Source: Aldrovandia affinis (lineage: Eukaryota > Chordata > Actinopteri > Notacanthiformes > Halosauridae). Taken from it: a DNA stretch of 64,000 nucleotides. The position numbers were made by a program, and so were the translations under genes. This document shows, piece by piece, positions 45,562-59,100 of this stretch; position 1 is the first letter of the stretch; the number at the start of each line of letters is the position of its first letter. A model generated the notes under the pieces. That model was not told where the DNA came from and made no database searches. It worked only from the letters and a program-made list of their open reading frames with translations. The stretch is from contig JAINUG010000325.1 in assembly GCA_029706075.1 (NCBI GenBank), positions 62,001-126,000 of the forward strand. The letters run 5' to 3'.

Positions 45562-47100
45562 TCACCAGGCGCCTGTGCTGGGAGGACGGCTGGGCTCAGC
45601 GCTGCCTGAGTGATCGAGCTCTGCACTGTCACAGTCCGAATCGTCGTACAGGGTCTGATTCTGGGAAGGAGACGGACTAAATGAGTTACAGTGCATTTTC
45701 CTGTTTTAACTGCGCAGAAGTTAACATCCCCCGCAGATTTAATCCACAAAAGACTACTGTTACAGTTTGAAATAGCCTTTTAAGGTGCAAGTTATTATTA
45801 TTATTTTTTATTCAATTGTTTCTTTGTTTATTATGCTTTGGACATTATGTTACGCAGAGACATCTGTGAATGTAGCGCAGGGGTAGGCAACTCTGGTCCT
45901 GGAGTGGCAGAGATGTTTCTGGTTTTTGCCCCATCCCAGCCTGATTGCAGTCTCATTGATTTTTAAGAGTCTGGGCCTGCATATTCAGTCTGAAAAGCTA
46001 GGTACCCTCAGCGCACGGTCACCTGTGTTCATTAAGCTTAATAATACATTATCTAACGAAAAGTAGTCAGGGATTCAGATGGAGCAAAAACCATAAACAT
46101 CTCTGCCACTCCAGGACCAGGGTTGCCTGCCCCCCTTATAGCGTCTTATAGCACGTAGCATGCCAGACGCTGAAATAAAATGTAAAAAAATAATACAATC
46201 AAAACGTTATCGGTTAAGTTGAATGGAGGTTGCGGTTGAGGGTAGGACATAAGCCGCGCGGGACCCTAACTCTACCTCGTAGGTATTGTGTTCGGCATTG
46301 AGCTGTGTCTTGACCTGCCGCAGCGCCGCCTCCTTCTCGGACAGCCCGTCAGAGGCCTGTGCGGTGTCCGTGGCATCGGCCGGGATCTCCGAGCCCTGGG
46401 ACAGGAGGTCGTCGCTCTTGTCATCCAGCCGCTCGTCCGTGTTAGTGCTGACCACGTCTGGCGTGCCGCTGTGAGAGTGGTCGCTGGTGTTGCCCTCCTC
46501 TCCGTCTGACACTGAGAGGTTCTCGGAGCTGAAGGTGGACAAGGACTGGCACTTTGTCATGCTGACAGGCCGGCTGCCATAGGGACAGGACAGGGAGGAC
46601 AACGAGACAACAAGCGGCAACAAGCGTCAGAGATGTTTGTAGCGAAAGCGTGTACCTATCGATCCTTGTTTTTGTACGTCGTTGTTTATTTGCCACGCCG
46701 CGCTTCGCGGTTGGTCTGGTTATGAATTTGGAGTGATGAATGTAAGGTAAAGGTAAAGGAAGGTACATTTTGAGTCTTGATTTAAAGGCCAATACAGTTT
46801 CTACTTCCTGTACACTCTGGGGAAGGATAACACAAAGCTAAATGAAAGAACACTACATTTGTTACAAACGACCCGTAACAATCCCAGCTGAGGAACAAGT
46901 AAATGTTGAACCCACAAGCATTATGATTTTTATGCTGATAATCGTCTGAGCAGGCATCAATAACCTCGTGAGAGATATGTATCGGGTGAAATGAAGTGAA
47001 TGATTAAGAGAGTTGAGTCGCCCCATCCTCACCGTCTCCGTGGCAACTCCACCTCACTGTCAACTTCCCCTTCCTCCTCCTCTGATGACAAGCCTCGCTT
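45562..47100 (-). CDS. map3k12: map3k12 last three exons
   Basis: 47100-47033 encodes [20 protein letters not shown] and RR. 46561-46276 encodes [20 protein letters not shown] to LNAEHNTYE, using the acceptor GGCCTGTCAG, because the earlier AG at about 46575 would cause a stop. 45660-45562 encodes [20 protein letters not shown] to GAW and the stop. Several motifs here are shared with both DLK and LZK. Confidence 0.88.
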
Positions 47101-50100
47101 CTATTTATGAAACAAGATGAGGGAGGGAGGACAGCATTATACCTCACCAGATCACACCAGTGTCATAGGCAGCACAGTTTGTGTGCGTACATAGGCTGGC
47201 ACTTGTGCTGTGATTGCAGCCCCTTCTAGCACTTCAGACCAAGGTTATTATAGTTTTATTCCATTAGTTTTTATTTCTATTTTAGTTTAATTAGTAAATT
47301 CACTTTTCTAGTGAGTGGTTTTTCAAGTTTGTATTTTATAGAGATATTTCCATTTAGTTTTTGTATTATTTATTTTCAGTTTTAGTAGTTCTGATGTTAG
47401 GGACTGAAGAATGCGTGGGAGACATTTGGAGATCCACTGTTTGGGGAGGAATGCACACACACTGCACGTCTTGTGAGAATTGTATTGGGATGAATGCAGT
47501 AAGTTTCATTGTATTAGTGTGGTAATAGGGGGAGGACAAGGTCAGACTGGCTAGCTACTTTCTTTGATGAACAAGATGGGCCTTTACGAAACATTGCCAA
47601 GGTCACTCGCCAAATGTATAGTCCTAAAAGACAAAACTCAATGGAAAATAATGAATATTGTTTTTTATTTTATTCTAGTTAATTTGTGATCCAAAGGTAC
47701 TAGTTTCTAGAAAGTTTTCATTTCTCATGCAGATTTGTTTCTTCGAGAAACATTGAGAGATTACAGGGTTCTATCTGGCATTTTTGTCCAAAAAAAAGCA
47801 TTAACATGGGAATGATCATTGTTGTGTCTTCTTGCTACACAACAGATTAAACACCTCAAATTACTTTTTAAAACATGTTAAAACTGGCATATGTAAGGAG
47901 GGAATTTAGTCGGTCCCGTTTTAAGTACTGTAAGGAGAGCGATTGCAGTACCTTCCTGTGTGGGAGCTGTGCCAGGTCTGGTGTTTCTCGCCATTCACCC
48001 ACCTGCGTATCCCAACTGTTTGCCCTCTCTCTGTTACTGTCCCCTGCAGACAACTGTGTCTTCAGGCAGCCAGTTGATTAGAGAAATAAACCAGTCATTG
48101 TCAGTCCTGTGCCTGTGGTCACTCGATGGATACATCTGTGACAGTTTTTCTCAAGTCTTTGATTATAGTTTATTTGCTACATTTGGTGTTTTCGTTTGGG
48201 GCTTTTTTCTGACCCCTTGTGCATGGAGATTTCTTATTTTGTGTATACTTTAATATACTTATGCTAGTTTACATGAATAAACTACACTAAACTAAACTAA
48301 ACTAAATATTATTTGGGAAACATATTTTTTTTGTTTTATAGAGACAGGGATCTGAAACCCCCAGCTCTGGGTACGTAAGGGGAGAGAGAATTGTCCAGGG
48401 AGTCTTGCATGTGGCTCCCAGGTGTATTGTATGTGTATCTGTCTTTGTCAATGTTTTCTTTACTTTCGCCAGTATGACTGGACGGCGCGAGCAGCACACT
48501 GCCTACCTGCTTGCGTGTGACAGCAGCCCTGTACAGGATTGCCGCGGGCGTGAGGTGCTGGCTCCCGCTACCTCCGGGCAGTCCCCTGAGCGAGCGGCAG
48601 ACCCCCGGGCTCTCCTCCTTATCCTCCCCATCCTGGGGCAGGCGTGGGGGGCCCAGCACGGACCCCCGGCCCGCCGTTGACCCCCTGCCGCAGGGTGAGT
48701 CTGGGCTGCTGGAGAAGGGGATGGAGGCGGCGTCCTCGCTGGGCGTGTCGCTCCGCGGGGGGGTCTCGGTGAGGTCCTCGGCCCCGCCCCCCGCCTCGGC
48801 CCCCTCTTCCGCCTCGCCTCCCCCGACCCCGCCCAGTCCCGCCGAAGCGCTCAGGCTGCCTCCCCGCTCCAGCCCTGGGGACTCGCCCTTGCGCCGGCCC
48901 TCTGCCTCCAGGGTGGTGGAGATGAGGTCGGGGCTGGAGGAGGACATCTTTTTCAGCAGTAGGTCATGTTGAAGGCCCCGTAGGGCCGCGCTGGGGTCCA
49001 GGTGCTGCTTGGCGGGGGCGGTGGTGTTGGCCGGGGCCGAATTGTCGCGGCAGGAGGAGGACAGCGTGGCCTTGAGCCCCGCCAGGTCCCCGCTGCTGCC
49101 CTTGCCGGCCTTGCGGTACCGCGGCTTGCCCCTGCGTGAGCGCCCGGGGGAGGTGGAGCCCTTGTTTTGGCAGGAGGGGATGGTGACCTGTGTCATGGAC
49201 GACTCCAGTTTGGGCAGGATCACCTCTGACTTCAGGAGGTCAGGCCTGCAGAGAGGGTGGCACAGAAGCAGGATGATCAGGGCCCGTATTCATAGTGTGA
49301 CAGAGTACGAGTGCTGATCTAGGATCAGTTTTGCCTTTTAGCTCATAATGGATAAGGTTAGGATATGGACAGGGGAACCCTGATCCTAGATTGACGAGAG
49401 AGTGAGGAGATATGGAGACGCAAAATAAGTTAGCATGTATTAGCCTCCACCGGATGCTGTGAAGGGATGATGTATTTGACAAGTTGTCCTCTCCCTCACC
49501 TCTTGTTGTGAGAGGGCAGTTTCTGTGGAACATTGCGCTTCTTGATGAGTTTCTCCATGGAATTGGAGGAGCCCCCTTGCCTGGAACTGTGATGCTTAAA
49601 AAGGCCCGGGTACTTCTTATCCAAGGACTGCTCCCTCCTAGGCGAAGGACACAGACATCGAGAACAAGGTATTAAACTCTTAAGAGCATTCGGTGGCACG
49701 GCTTCCACAACAACTCCTGATTTTCATTACGCCATCCCCCGCTCTCGCGACAACTTTCTTTTCCCCAATTACTTTTTGACTTCCAGTCAAAAACATACAA
49801 TGTATGTCATGTTAGCCCTATAAAATAATGCACTACGCTATTCTGGCGTGACGGCAAGTGCATCGATCATGGATGTTGTCATTTCTGTCTCAGAACCTTT
49901 GGAAGAAGTATAATGAGGTTTTGTCTTGTGTCTGCCAGTAACCTATTCCAGTTGACTAACTCCCATCTCACTCCTGCTCCATGGCTCTCCTACCTGAGGA
50001 GCTCCTTCTCCTTGAGCTCCAGCTGCAGCATTACAGCGTTCAGCTCCATGTACAGGTTGTTGGCTCTCTCCAGCTTCCTCTCGTAGTGTTCGCGGATGTC

Positions 50101-53100
50101 CAGGGCATGCCTGCGTAGCCATCACAGAGCAGGTGTCAGCAGCACAGTCACGTCTCTCTCTCACTGTGTTGCGCTGCGCTACTCTGAGGTTCGGCATGGT
50201 CAAGGTCATCTTATTGATAGATATACATAAACGCAGTGGCAGCCAGTGGGATTAGAGAAGGCTGTAATCTTACCTTTAAACCGATTATTTGTCTCAACCT
50301 GCTTTCGATTATTTTGCTTAATTAACAAATAATTTGATAATAGTAAGAGTCACAAAGCTTCCTCTTAATTGTGTCTCATGTTGTGACGTCACGTTGTGTT
50401 CGAGAAGGTAATTTACAATTCAGGGTTTGAGTAAACATTAACTGAGTCATTTCATAGAATAGGCTACGCTTTTAGCCTAAATCCCTCCGTTAACTGTACA
50501 GCGCATTAGCTTTGAGAAACGTGCAGTTAAACAACATTAGTTAAACGTTTTCATGATCATTAAACTGCCTGATCTGCACAAATCAGATAAATGGATATCT
50601 ACGAGTTTCTTAATGAAGTAATAAGTCCATATTGAATTCAGGCACGGAGAATAAAGATGACATTTATCAACAAGTTCAGATGATCTGTAGATATAATAAA
50701 ATAATAATACACTTTGTGACCCTTCTCCTGCTTTCCTGTCTCACTTAGTTTCTTGTTTGTATCTTCCCTTATCTTTACACTGACTTTGAGTTCTCCAATT
50801 CCACCTTCATCTTGCTTTTTGTGCTTCTTCTCCTGGTGTCTCATCTGGATTATATCTGGTCGCTTTCTCTGTTACTCTTCCCCCCGTACGCCCCACTTCC
50901 CCTCCTGCCCCAGTGCCCCAGCCCCTTACCGAAGCTCTTCTCTGCGACGGACAATCAGCTCTTCGTCCAGCCGGTGCAGGCACGTACCCTCCGATTTGAT
51001 CTTCTCAAAGTGCTGCTTCACCTCCTCACGCCATTCGGCCTGCAGGGCACAGGCAGGTGGGACACCAGTTTAATTGAGAAAATGTTTGCGCAGGTGCTGA
51101 CACCCAGATAATCATTTTTTATTCCCCCAAAATTGCCTGAAAGTAAGCAATCCCAACACGCACAATCCTAACCCTACCCCTAACCCCTAACCCTGAAAGT
51201 TAAACAATCCCATTTTTCCCCAACACACACATTTGTCCGGTTTTCCACATGTCCCTTGAGTGTTATTTTGAAATCCGAAAAGAATAAAAAAATATTTGGG
51301 GGATTTACATTGCATTTTAGCCGACGCTCTTATCCAGAGCGACTTACACAATTTACATTACATACAATCCATTTATATAGATATTTTTACTGAAGCAATT
51401 CAGATTAAGTACCTTGCTCAAGGGTACAACGGCAGTGCCCCACCTGGGAATCGAACCAGCAATCTCTGAGTTACAAGCCCAGTTCCCTAACCATTACACT
51501 ACACTGCCGCCCTAATCTGAATTGTGGACGGTCATTCATGTTAATTTATCGGGCACACATCCTCCATGATAGTGTTTCGTGACTAAATGATAACCATCAG
51601 GAGATGTTACCAGTAAGTTTGTATACTGCATGCCTTCAATATTTTTCTGTGCCTTTGACAGAACTGGTTTTGAACAATAAATACGTTCTAAAATTCTTTG
51701 GCCATGTTCTTGCCACAATGTAAACTCATAACAAAACGGGAATCGAACTGTTGCTGAAATATTTTGTGTTATCTGGGCAAATACCAGACAGAAGCTTGGA
51801 CAGAAATACACCGGTTCATATCCTACACACTGAAAGGACCTGGCTGAAAGTACACTGAAAGGACCTGGCTGAAGTACACTGAAAGGAAATGCCATTCCTT
51901 ATTACTGCCACAGCTGCAAGCCTTTCCACAGAGCAGCTGTCTGTCTTGTCAAGAGGTGCAGGGATTTATCAGAGGGTGCGTGTGTGTGTGTGTGTGCGTG
52001 TGTTTGCGTTTGTGTTTGTGTGAGTGAGTGGTTCAAGGTATTAAGCTAATGGAGCTTTTGACCACGCCTCTTTACCCTTTTCCGCAACCATCCCTGCCAA
52101 CTGCCTCTTCTCTCGCTCCCTGCTCTCTCTCTCTCTCCCATTAAAGCAATCAATAGACTCAGCAAATACTTCTTGCTACTGTCAGAAGAAAAATCCATTA
52201 TAGAAGGGGGGCAAAAAGGGAGGCATATGAAATTGGTATTTGCATCATTAGATCTAATCAGAGGGAGAGGCCGCAGGGAGCAGGGAAGTGATTGGAACAC
52301 TGTCGTGTGCTTGTCTGTGCCACGAAGTATATCAGTCCATCTGTCTGTCTGCATCTCCTTGTCTGAGTACATCTGTCTGTGTGTTTGTGTCCGTCTTAAT
52401 GCGGATGTTGCACATTGGGCAACAGGGAGTGAAGGCAATGCATGACGGATAGAGGGGTACCTGGGATTTGAAGTAAGTCTCTTGTGGGGTGGACAGGACA
52501 TCAGCTGAAGCAATGTCCAGGTGTAGTAAAATCTGGCGGAAGGAGGGTCTGTTCCTTGGCTTGCAGTTCCTGGAAATGTCAAAGGCATTATGGTTTAGAC
52601 TTCTTATGTGCAGGCTTGTGGAAACTGTATGCATTTATTTATACATATAAATGATATAAATATGAGTTCTCACTCTCTGCATTCTTGCCACCTCAGGGTT
52701 GAGTTGCACCAGTTATACGTACATTTGTTCATAAGTTCATGCAAAGTCACAACCGTAGTAACAACTAGTCAATTGACTACAAGCATTGCCTCAGATCTGT
52801 GTAAGTTTGGTAGCTACCGAAAATGAATGAAATTGATTTTGGTATATAGCTTGCTAGCAACAATTGTACTTACATGTGCAATACTTTTGTCATTTAGATT
52901 CATATAAATATAGAAATATTATATATAAATATATACTGTATATATGTATATAAATTAAAATGAGATTAACCAACCAATTTAGATAAGGTTAGCCAGCTAG
53001 CGATATTAATTGTTTAACATGCAAGATTTTTGGCAGTTTAAATTTCCCAGGATGATATGTTTTCTTCACATGTACAGTATGTGTCAAATACTGCACTGAA

Positions 53101-56100
53101 TGTCACCCTCAAATAGACCATTGAGGCTACAGAGCACTGGGAATTACCAACTTGTTTCACCTCCTTAGTGGTTGGTAATTTCTCAGTAATGACTTCATTA
53201 CAATGTCATATGTATGAACCATCTTACTTTGTACAACCCATTTGAATTTGTAAACGAATACGTTTGAAATGACTGCTGATGTACCCTTGAGCAAGGTACT
53301 TAACCTGAATTGCTCCTGTAGATATCTAGCTGCATAAATGGATTGCATGTAAAGAAAATGTCAAACTGCGCAAGTCGCTTTGGATAAGGGTGTCTGCTAA
53401 ATGCCTAAAATGTAAGTATTGTGGAAAATAGAGGTTTATTTAAAAATGTTACTGGTTTCCAAAGGGTGAAAGGGTCTGATAACCTTCACTCCTTCATGGT
53501 TGATGTACACGCCACTCCCTTGCTCACCACTCCTAACACTAACCCTCCTCAGCAGCACTCATCTCCCATCACTCTACACACTGCGATCACCCAAGATCGT
53601 TCTTCTGCCCTCCCCTGATGAATTTGTCTCCGTTCCATGTTTGTGCCATGCCCTCCTCCCTGCTGATGCCACTCACCAGCACTGCCGCAGTAGGATCTTG
53701 AAGCCATCGGGGCAGCTCTCAGGGACGGGCAGCTGCAGGCTGTTGTTGCCCACGCCCCAGATAATGGCGGAGGAGTCAACATCCTTATAGGGCACCTCCC
53801 CTGTCAACATCTCCCACAGCACCACCCCAAAGGACCTGATGCACAGAGAGGGAGCCAGAGCGCGGTGAGCACAGGGACATTCCACACCAAACCAGAGAGG
53901 AATGCGTGGACACTTTGGTGAAGAGGTCAGAGGATGGGGAAACTTGGGGGAGCTGGAAAGTAGGAGGATATACAGTAGAAAGGTTGGGGAGGACTGGGAC
54001 GATGGGAGAGGGGTATGAACACACAGAGGTGTGAAGTCTGTGAACTAAAGCAAAACAGCCTCTCACTACCTCCTCACTGAACACCCTGCCCCTCGTATTA
54101 AAAAATATATATTTTTTGGGATACAGTTCAATACAAAATGAAAGTGCTGTAAGCAATATGCTTGCAGCAGTGTTCTTTCTTCCATTTTGTGACAGTTTTA
54201 ACAGCTGCAAACACACCTGTCCTCCTACGCCCGTTTATGAATTGCACCGTCTGTGTTCCCCTGGGCCTTGGCTTAGTCTGGTGTGTAGCCCAGTGAAGGC
54301 TCCTGTCTGGTATGGGCTGTGGGACCCAAGAGACCGACAGGGCCCTTGGGCGGGGGCAACAAGGCCATGGTTGTTGTTGAAGGCATGCTGGATTACCATG
54401 GACACCCCAGTGCTCGGCAACATTACGTAGGTAGGAAACAGAGAGCGAACGTGTTTGTAAGAGTGCACTGTTTATGTTTTTAGCCTCAGCCACTTCTACA
54501 TTGTTTATGAACGAATATGAAAACTCTATCGACACTCTATTTAGCATAATCAATTATTTTTGCCATGAACATTTGTAAAAGTTCAGAGAATTCAAATTAA
54601 AAATTAAAAAGAGTGTGTGCGTGTGTGTATTTGGTAGGGGATTGATAGACCCAGTTGAAATGGCAGTTGTGGGTGAACAAAATAGGCAAGGTAAAAGAAA
54701 ACCAGCAAGCAAATATTTACAACTTAGAAAAGTATTCATATAACTAATATTCATTTACAAATGCCAGACTGCAGTCAGCCTCAGTTCTAAGAGAGCACTA
54801 ACAGCATGTCTCCATTAAATGATACTCACCAAAAAGAAAAAAAGAATTGGTCATATATATTATTTAGAGGTTTTTTTTATTCCCACCATGGTACAAAATA
54901 ATTTCACCATCACCACCACTTAAAAACATGACGATAACGAATGTAAGATTTCTCACAAAATATTTTAGTCTTTCACAGTCCTGTCTACATGAAAAAAGGC
55001 TCAAGGCCATTACATTCCCTTAACAAAAACCTAATTATGTGTAATATTTGAAACTGAATATGGCTATGGGCTCCATAACCATATTGGTGGTGCGCGACGA
55101 GACACGGACAACCTCCCAGACCGAATCCCTGCCTCCCTGGATGATGCTACCGTCAATTATGCACCACCCCGCAGGGCTGCTGGCCACATTCGGCACTGGC
55201 ACGGTCTGGATTTGATACCAGACTGTGGGGCTCATCTATACATTCGAACAGTGCCTTAACAGGATGAGCCACCCAATCTTCCACTCTGAAGAATATGGTT
55301 TGTTTTTGCCGGGATGGGGTGGGAGAGAGGAGGCAGCCCCAGTGTGACAAGACTCATATCGAATGGTGTTAACAAAGACATTCCACATATTTTATAAAAC
55401 TCTGTCCTTATATACATCTCTTTGGAAATTGAGGCCAGCATGATGAAGATGTAAGACAGAGATGGATGTATAGATTATGCTTAAACATACAAGAATAATA
55501 ATATCTCCTGCAGAAACGTACAGACACAAAATCTTTCAGAAGAGCTATGATAACACATTTCAGAAGAGCTAGGATATATAATAAGGACTCATTGTGTGGA
55601 ACATTCTGCTCCTAAACTCTTAAAAACCCACATGCACACACACACACTCACACAACTGAACAGCTATTGCCCTGGTCTGCGATAGTTGGCAGAGTTGACA
55701 GCAGAGGCAGTTGTAATGCTGCTCTCTGGGTGGCAAGGCCAGGGAGAGACAGGGGCCCGCCTTGCTTTGACAGGTCACATTAGGGGGAGATGCCATCACA
55801 CCCTGGGCTAATTACAGCTGCTGACTGCCTTTAGACAAAGGAACTGCCTTCCCACTCACGACTGCCTCTACCTGTTATGAGTGTACACTGCATTGCTGGT
55901 GAGGCAGCATGCTGACAGGGTTACAGTATATCTACAGTTGTTAGGCTTAACTTTACCATCCACATGTTGTCATGTCATGTGGAGAGGCAGCACTGAAATG
56001 AATGTGGTTTCAGTGTGTATTCTTTTCTAATAAGTTCACTGATAGAAGTACTATAACCATAGACGTTCCTCAAGGCCATTTTAGTTCAGGAAAGCAAATA

Positions 56101-59100
56101 TGTGTTCACATTCAGACCATAAGTTGACACAGTTCATGATTGAAGACTGTAACCACTATCTGGATTTTTCTTTGTGCATCTTAAGGTGTGCAATATTCCA
56201 TCAAGGGAGGGAAATGAGCAGTGGTTCTTAGACTGCTTAACAATTTTTAATAAAATAAAATAAACATTGTTTAATGACACAGCACATGAGCTTTGTATGC
56301 TAGTAAATTGTCTTGTAAGGGTAAATTGCACTCAATTTGTATGGACAAGAAAAAAAAATATATATAATATATATACACTCATCAGTTTTCTGTGAAACTG
56401 GAGATAAGTAAAGTGTAAGTGTTCCTGTAAGAAACATTTACTACACTACAAATCCATTGAATATACCAAAGTCCATTCTTAAGTAAATCCTTATAGCATA
56501 TTAGTGTCAAATGACCAAAATGGGCTCTAAAAATAAGTATTTGACATTTTAACGAAAGGTGAAATGACTTATAAGCTTGACTTTATATGTAGCTCTTTTA
56601 CATTCCATGTTCTCAAGTCCGCCTTTCAGAGCGCATTAGCTTGGAGCACAGCAAAGAGAAGACTGCAAATGTCCCTCTCCCTTGGAGAAAAATGGTGCAG
56701 AAGCATTTATATGAATATATACGTTCTGTTGTTCATGCGGCAGTTTTTTTTTTTTTTTGTTGCTCAAACGAGTGGAAATCAGACTCTCCCATCTCTGCAA
56801 ATGGAGCGCGGGCAGAGAGCCAAACCGCAGGGCTTTTTGGGTTATTTCAGCCTCTCCAGAGCATCTGGCAAATCAATTATTGAATTAGCCAGCATTCCTT
56901 TCAGGAGAGGAGGAGAGAGCGAAAGAGGCAGAGAGAGAGAGAGAGAGAGAGAGAGTGAGTGAAAAAGGCAGACAAGTTTGCGCATCGGCTCCTGTGCGAT
57001 CTCCCTCTCAGATATGTGGGACATACGGTATCATGAATGATGATCTTGGAAGTTTCCCACCACGATCTAGATAATGTTAATTAACTTGCAATCAGCAATA
57101 TTGCATGTTAATAATGTAAAAGTGATAACGGTGTTCCGTGTTGGTGGTAGTCTCTGACAGCTGCATCCTTCAGCCTCAGCAAAGCAGCAAAAATATTGCT
57201 TATGCTCAGCACAATGTCTGGCATCGCCAATAATGCTGAATTAAAGGCACAGGGTACGACAATAGGGTGCGCATACAATATTGAATTAGTGAAGATGCAC
57301 TGCATTTAAGGCAAAGCTTCATTTACAATTCCTGGCAAGTGGTCTGATCTTGTACCCTCCTTGTATAAAAGCATTAGTAGGTTTAGGTGTGCAGCTGAAA
57401 CTCATTTTAAATGTTTGCTGTCCTGAAAATGAATCACCCCTCATTTACCTTGTGTCCTCTTGATTTCTGTTATTATTTGACCATTCCTGCACTTCTTCTC
57501 CACATCATTTAACCCTGTCTCTTTCATATATGCTATATTTCTCTTCCCATCCCGCCCCTGGTACTTACCATATGTCCACCTTCTCAGAGACTGGCTCGTT
57601 TCGGATGACCTCTGGAGCCATCCAGGCCACGGTGCCAGCGAAAGACATCTTGGTGCTCTTGTCGCTAAGCTCCTTGGAGGTGCCGAAGTCTGAGATCTTC
57701 ACTAGGTCATCATAGGTGATCAGCATGCTGCAACAGAGATGAGGGAGAGAGCAGGGAGTCACACAAACGTCTTATTGACACGGTTCGGCCAGTCACTTAA
57801 TGTCTCTGGTATGTCTTGTCCGCTTATTGGGATAGGATCAGTGTATGTTTGAATCCAGTGCTAAATTGTTTGAATCAAGCTAATTATAATTTTAAATTCC
57901 AAATTAAATTCATTTAGATTCCATGAAGTAAGAAAATAAAACGTGAAAAATGCCAAACGGGGGTGAATACTTTTTATACCCACTGTACATGAATTCCCTA
58001 GATGCTGGTAAATCTTGAAAATACTCCCTGAGAATTTTCAACGAACCATGTCACCAACCAAAAAAATAAAGAATGTAGTTCTGAATATTGGTGAAAATAG
58101 ACATGTATTTTCAATTTGTCAGTAATATGTAGGAATTTACTGGTGTCTAAATGATTTCAAATAAAGGTCTGTTATCAGCCCCTCTCAGCTGGTTCAGGTG
58201 ATGTGCAGACTCACTTTGGGGATTTGAGGTCTCGGTGGATGATCTTGTGCAGATGCAGGTAGTTCATTCCGCCGGCGATGCCCATTGACCAGTCCACCAG
58301 CAGGGAGGGCGTGATCTTGCGGCCGGCTCGCAGCACTTCGTAGAGCTGGCCCTGGGCACAGTACTCCATAATTATGCAGTAACAGGGAGCCTGGGTACAG
58401 ATACCCCTGAAGAAGGCGACAGAAGGAAGAGAGGACACAATGTAGAAAAACAAAAATGCCTGTTCTATGCTTTCATCCAAACGGTCTATCTAACTTTGTA
58501 AACAAGTTACTCTGTTTGCTTGAAAGGGAAACAAGATTTTCGCGATAGTGACATACTAAAGTCTTTCTCTTTCCCATCAGCAATGTATATTAAAACACAA
58601 TACATTTTGACATGTTTTCACCTGCTCATATTTGTTTTCCTCCTAATTAGAAATGCCCAATTGTATGTGAAGGCCCAGGCCATCGCTACAATGTCCACCA
58701 CTAATTTGGGAGAGTACATCGTTGTGCCAGCTGCCACATCTTTCACTCTGAAGTCCATCAGCTGAACTGTGCAGTCATTACATCGGAGGACTACACAGAC
58801 TGTAGGAACCTGATGGGCCAGGCGCTGTGGCTGCCATGGCGCTATGGCTAACTGTGTGCCGCCCCAAGGGACTCCTGGTCATAAACGGCACTGGCACGGC
58901 AAGGACTTGATTCCAGTCTAACTTCCTGGAGCAGCTGGCTAAGCTGGAGAATGGCCCTTACTTAAAGGTGATGATGTTGGGGTGCTTCAGCTTGCGCAGG
59001 TGTTTGATGTCTGTTTCCTTGATGTCACGCACTTTCTTCACGGCCACCTCCTCGCCGTGGAACTTTCCCAGGAATACGGCACCTTGCGCCCCACTGCCAA

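Larger units (their letters stand above)
53836..57568 (-). other. large map3k12 intron
   Basis: No gene. It contains a possible SINE piece (55056-55280) and a GA microsatellite (56929-56956), with long stretches that show no repeat border. 56560-57330 is notably free of recognisable repeats. Confidence 0.5.

Noticed and set aside
46207..46623. Use of the full minus frame beginning at 46623
   Set aside because: Only 46561-46276 is exon. The earlier AG would put a stop after a few codons, and the end reads past a GT donor.
48511..48972. 153-codon plus frame opposite the large map3k12 exon
   Set aside because: GC-rich antisense shadow. The minus frame matches DLK throughout with correct splice ends.
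51420..51515. tRNA gene suggested by GGTTCGATTCC
   Set aside because: Same reason: repeated SINE head with LINE-like tail.
52046..52588. 180-codon minus frame at the map3k12 exon 52569-52461
   Set aside because: Only 109 bp match DLK after splicing; the rest is intron and out of frame, without family pattern.
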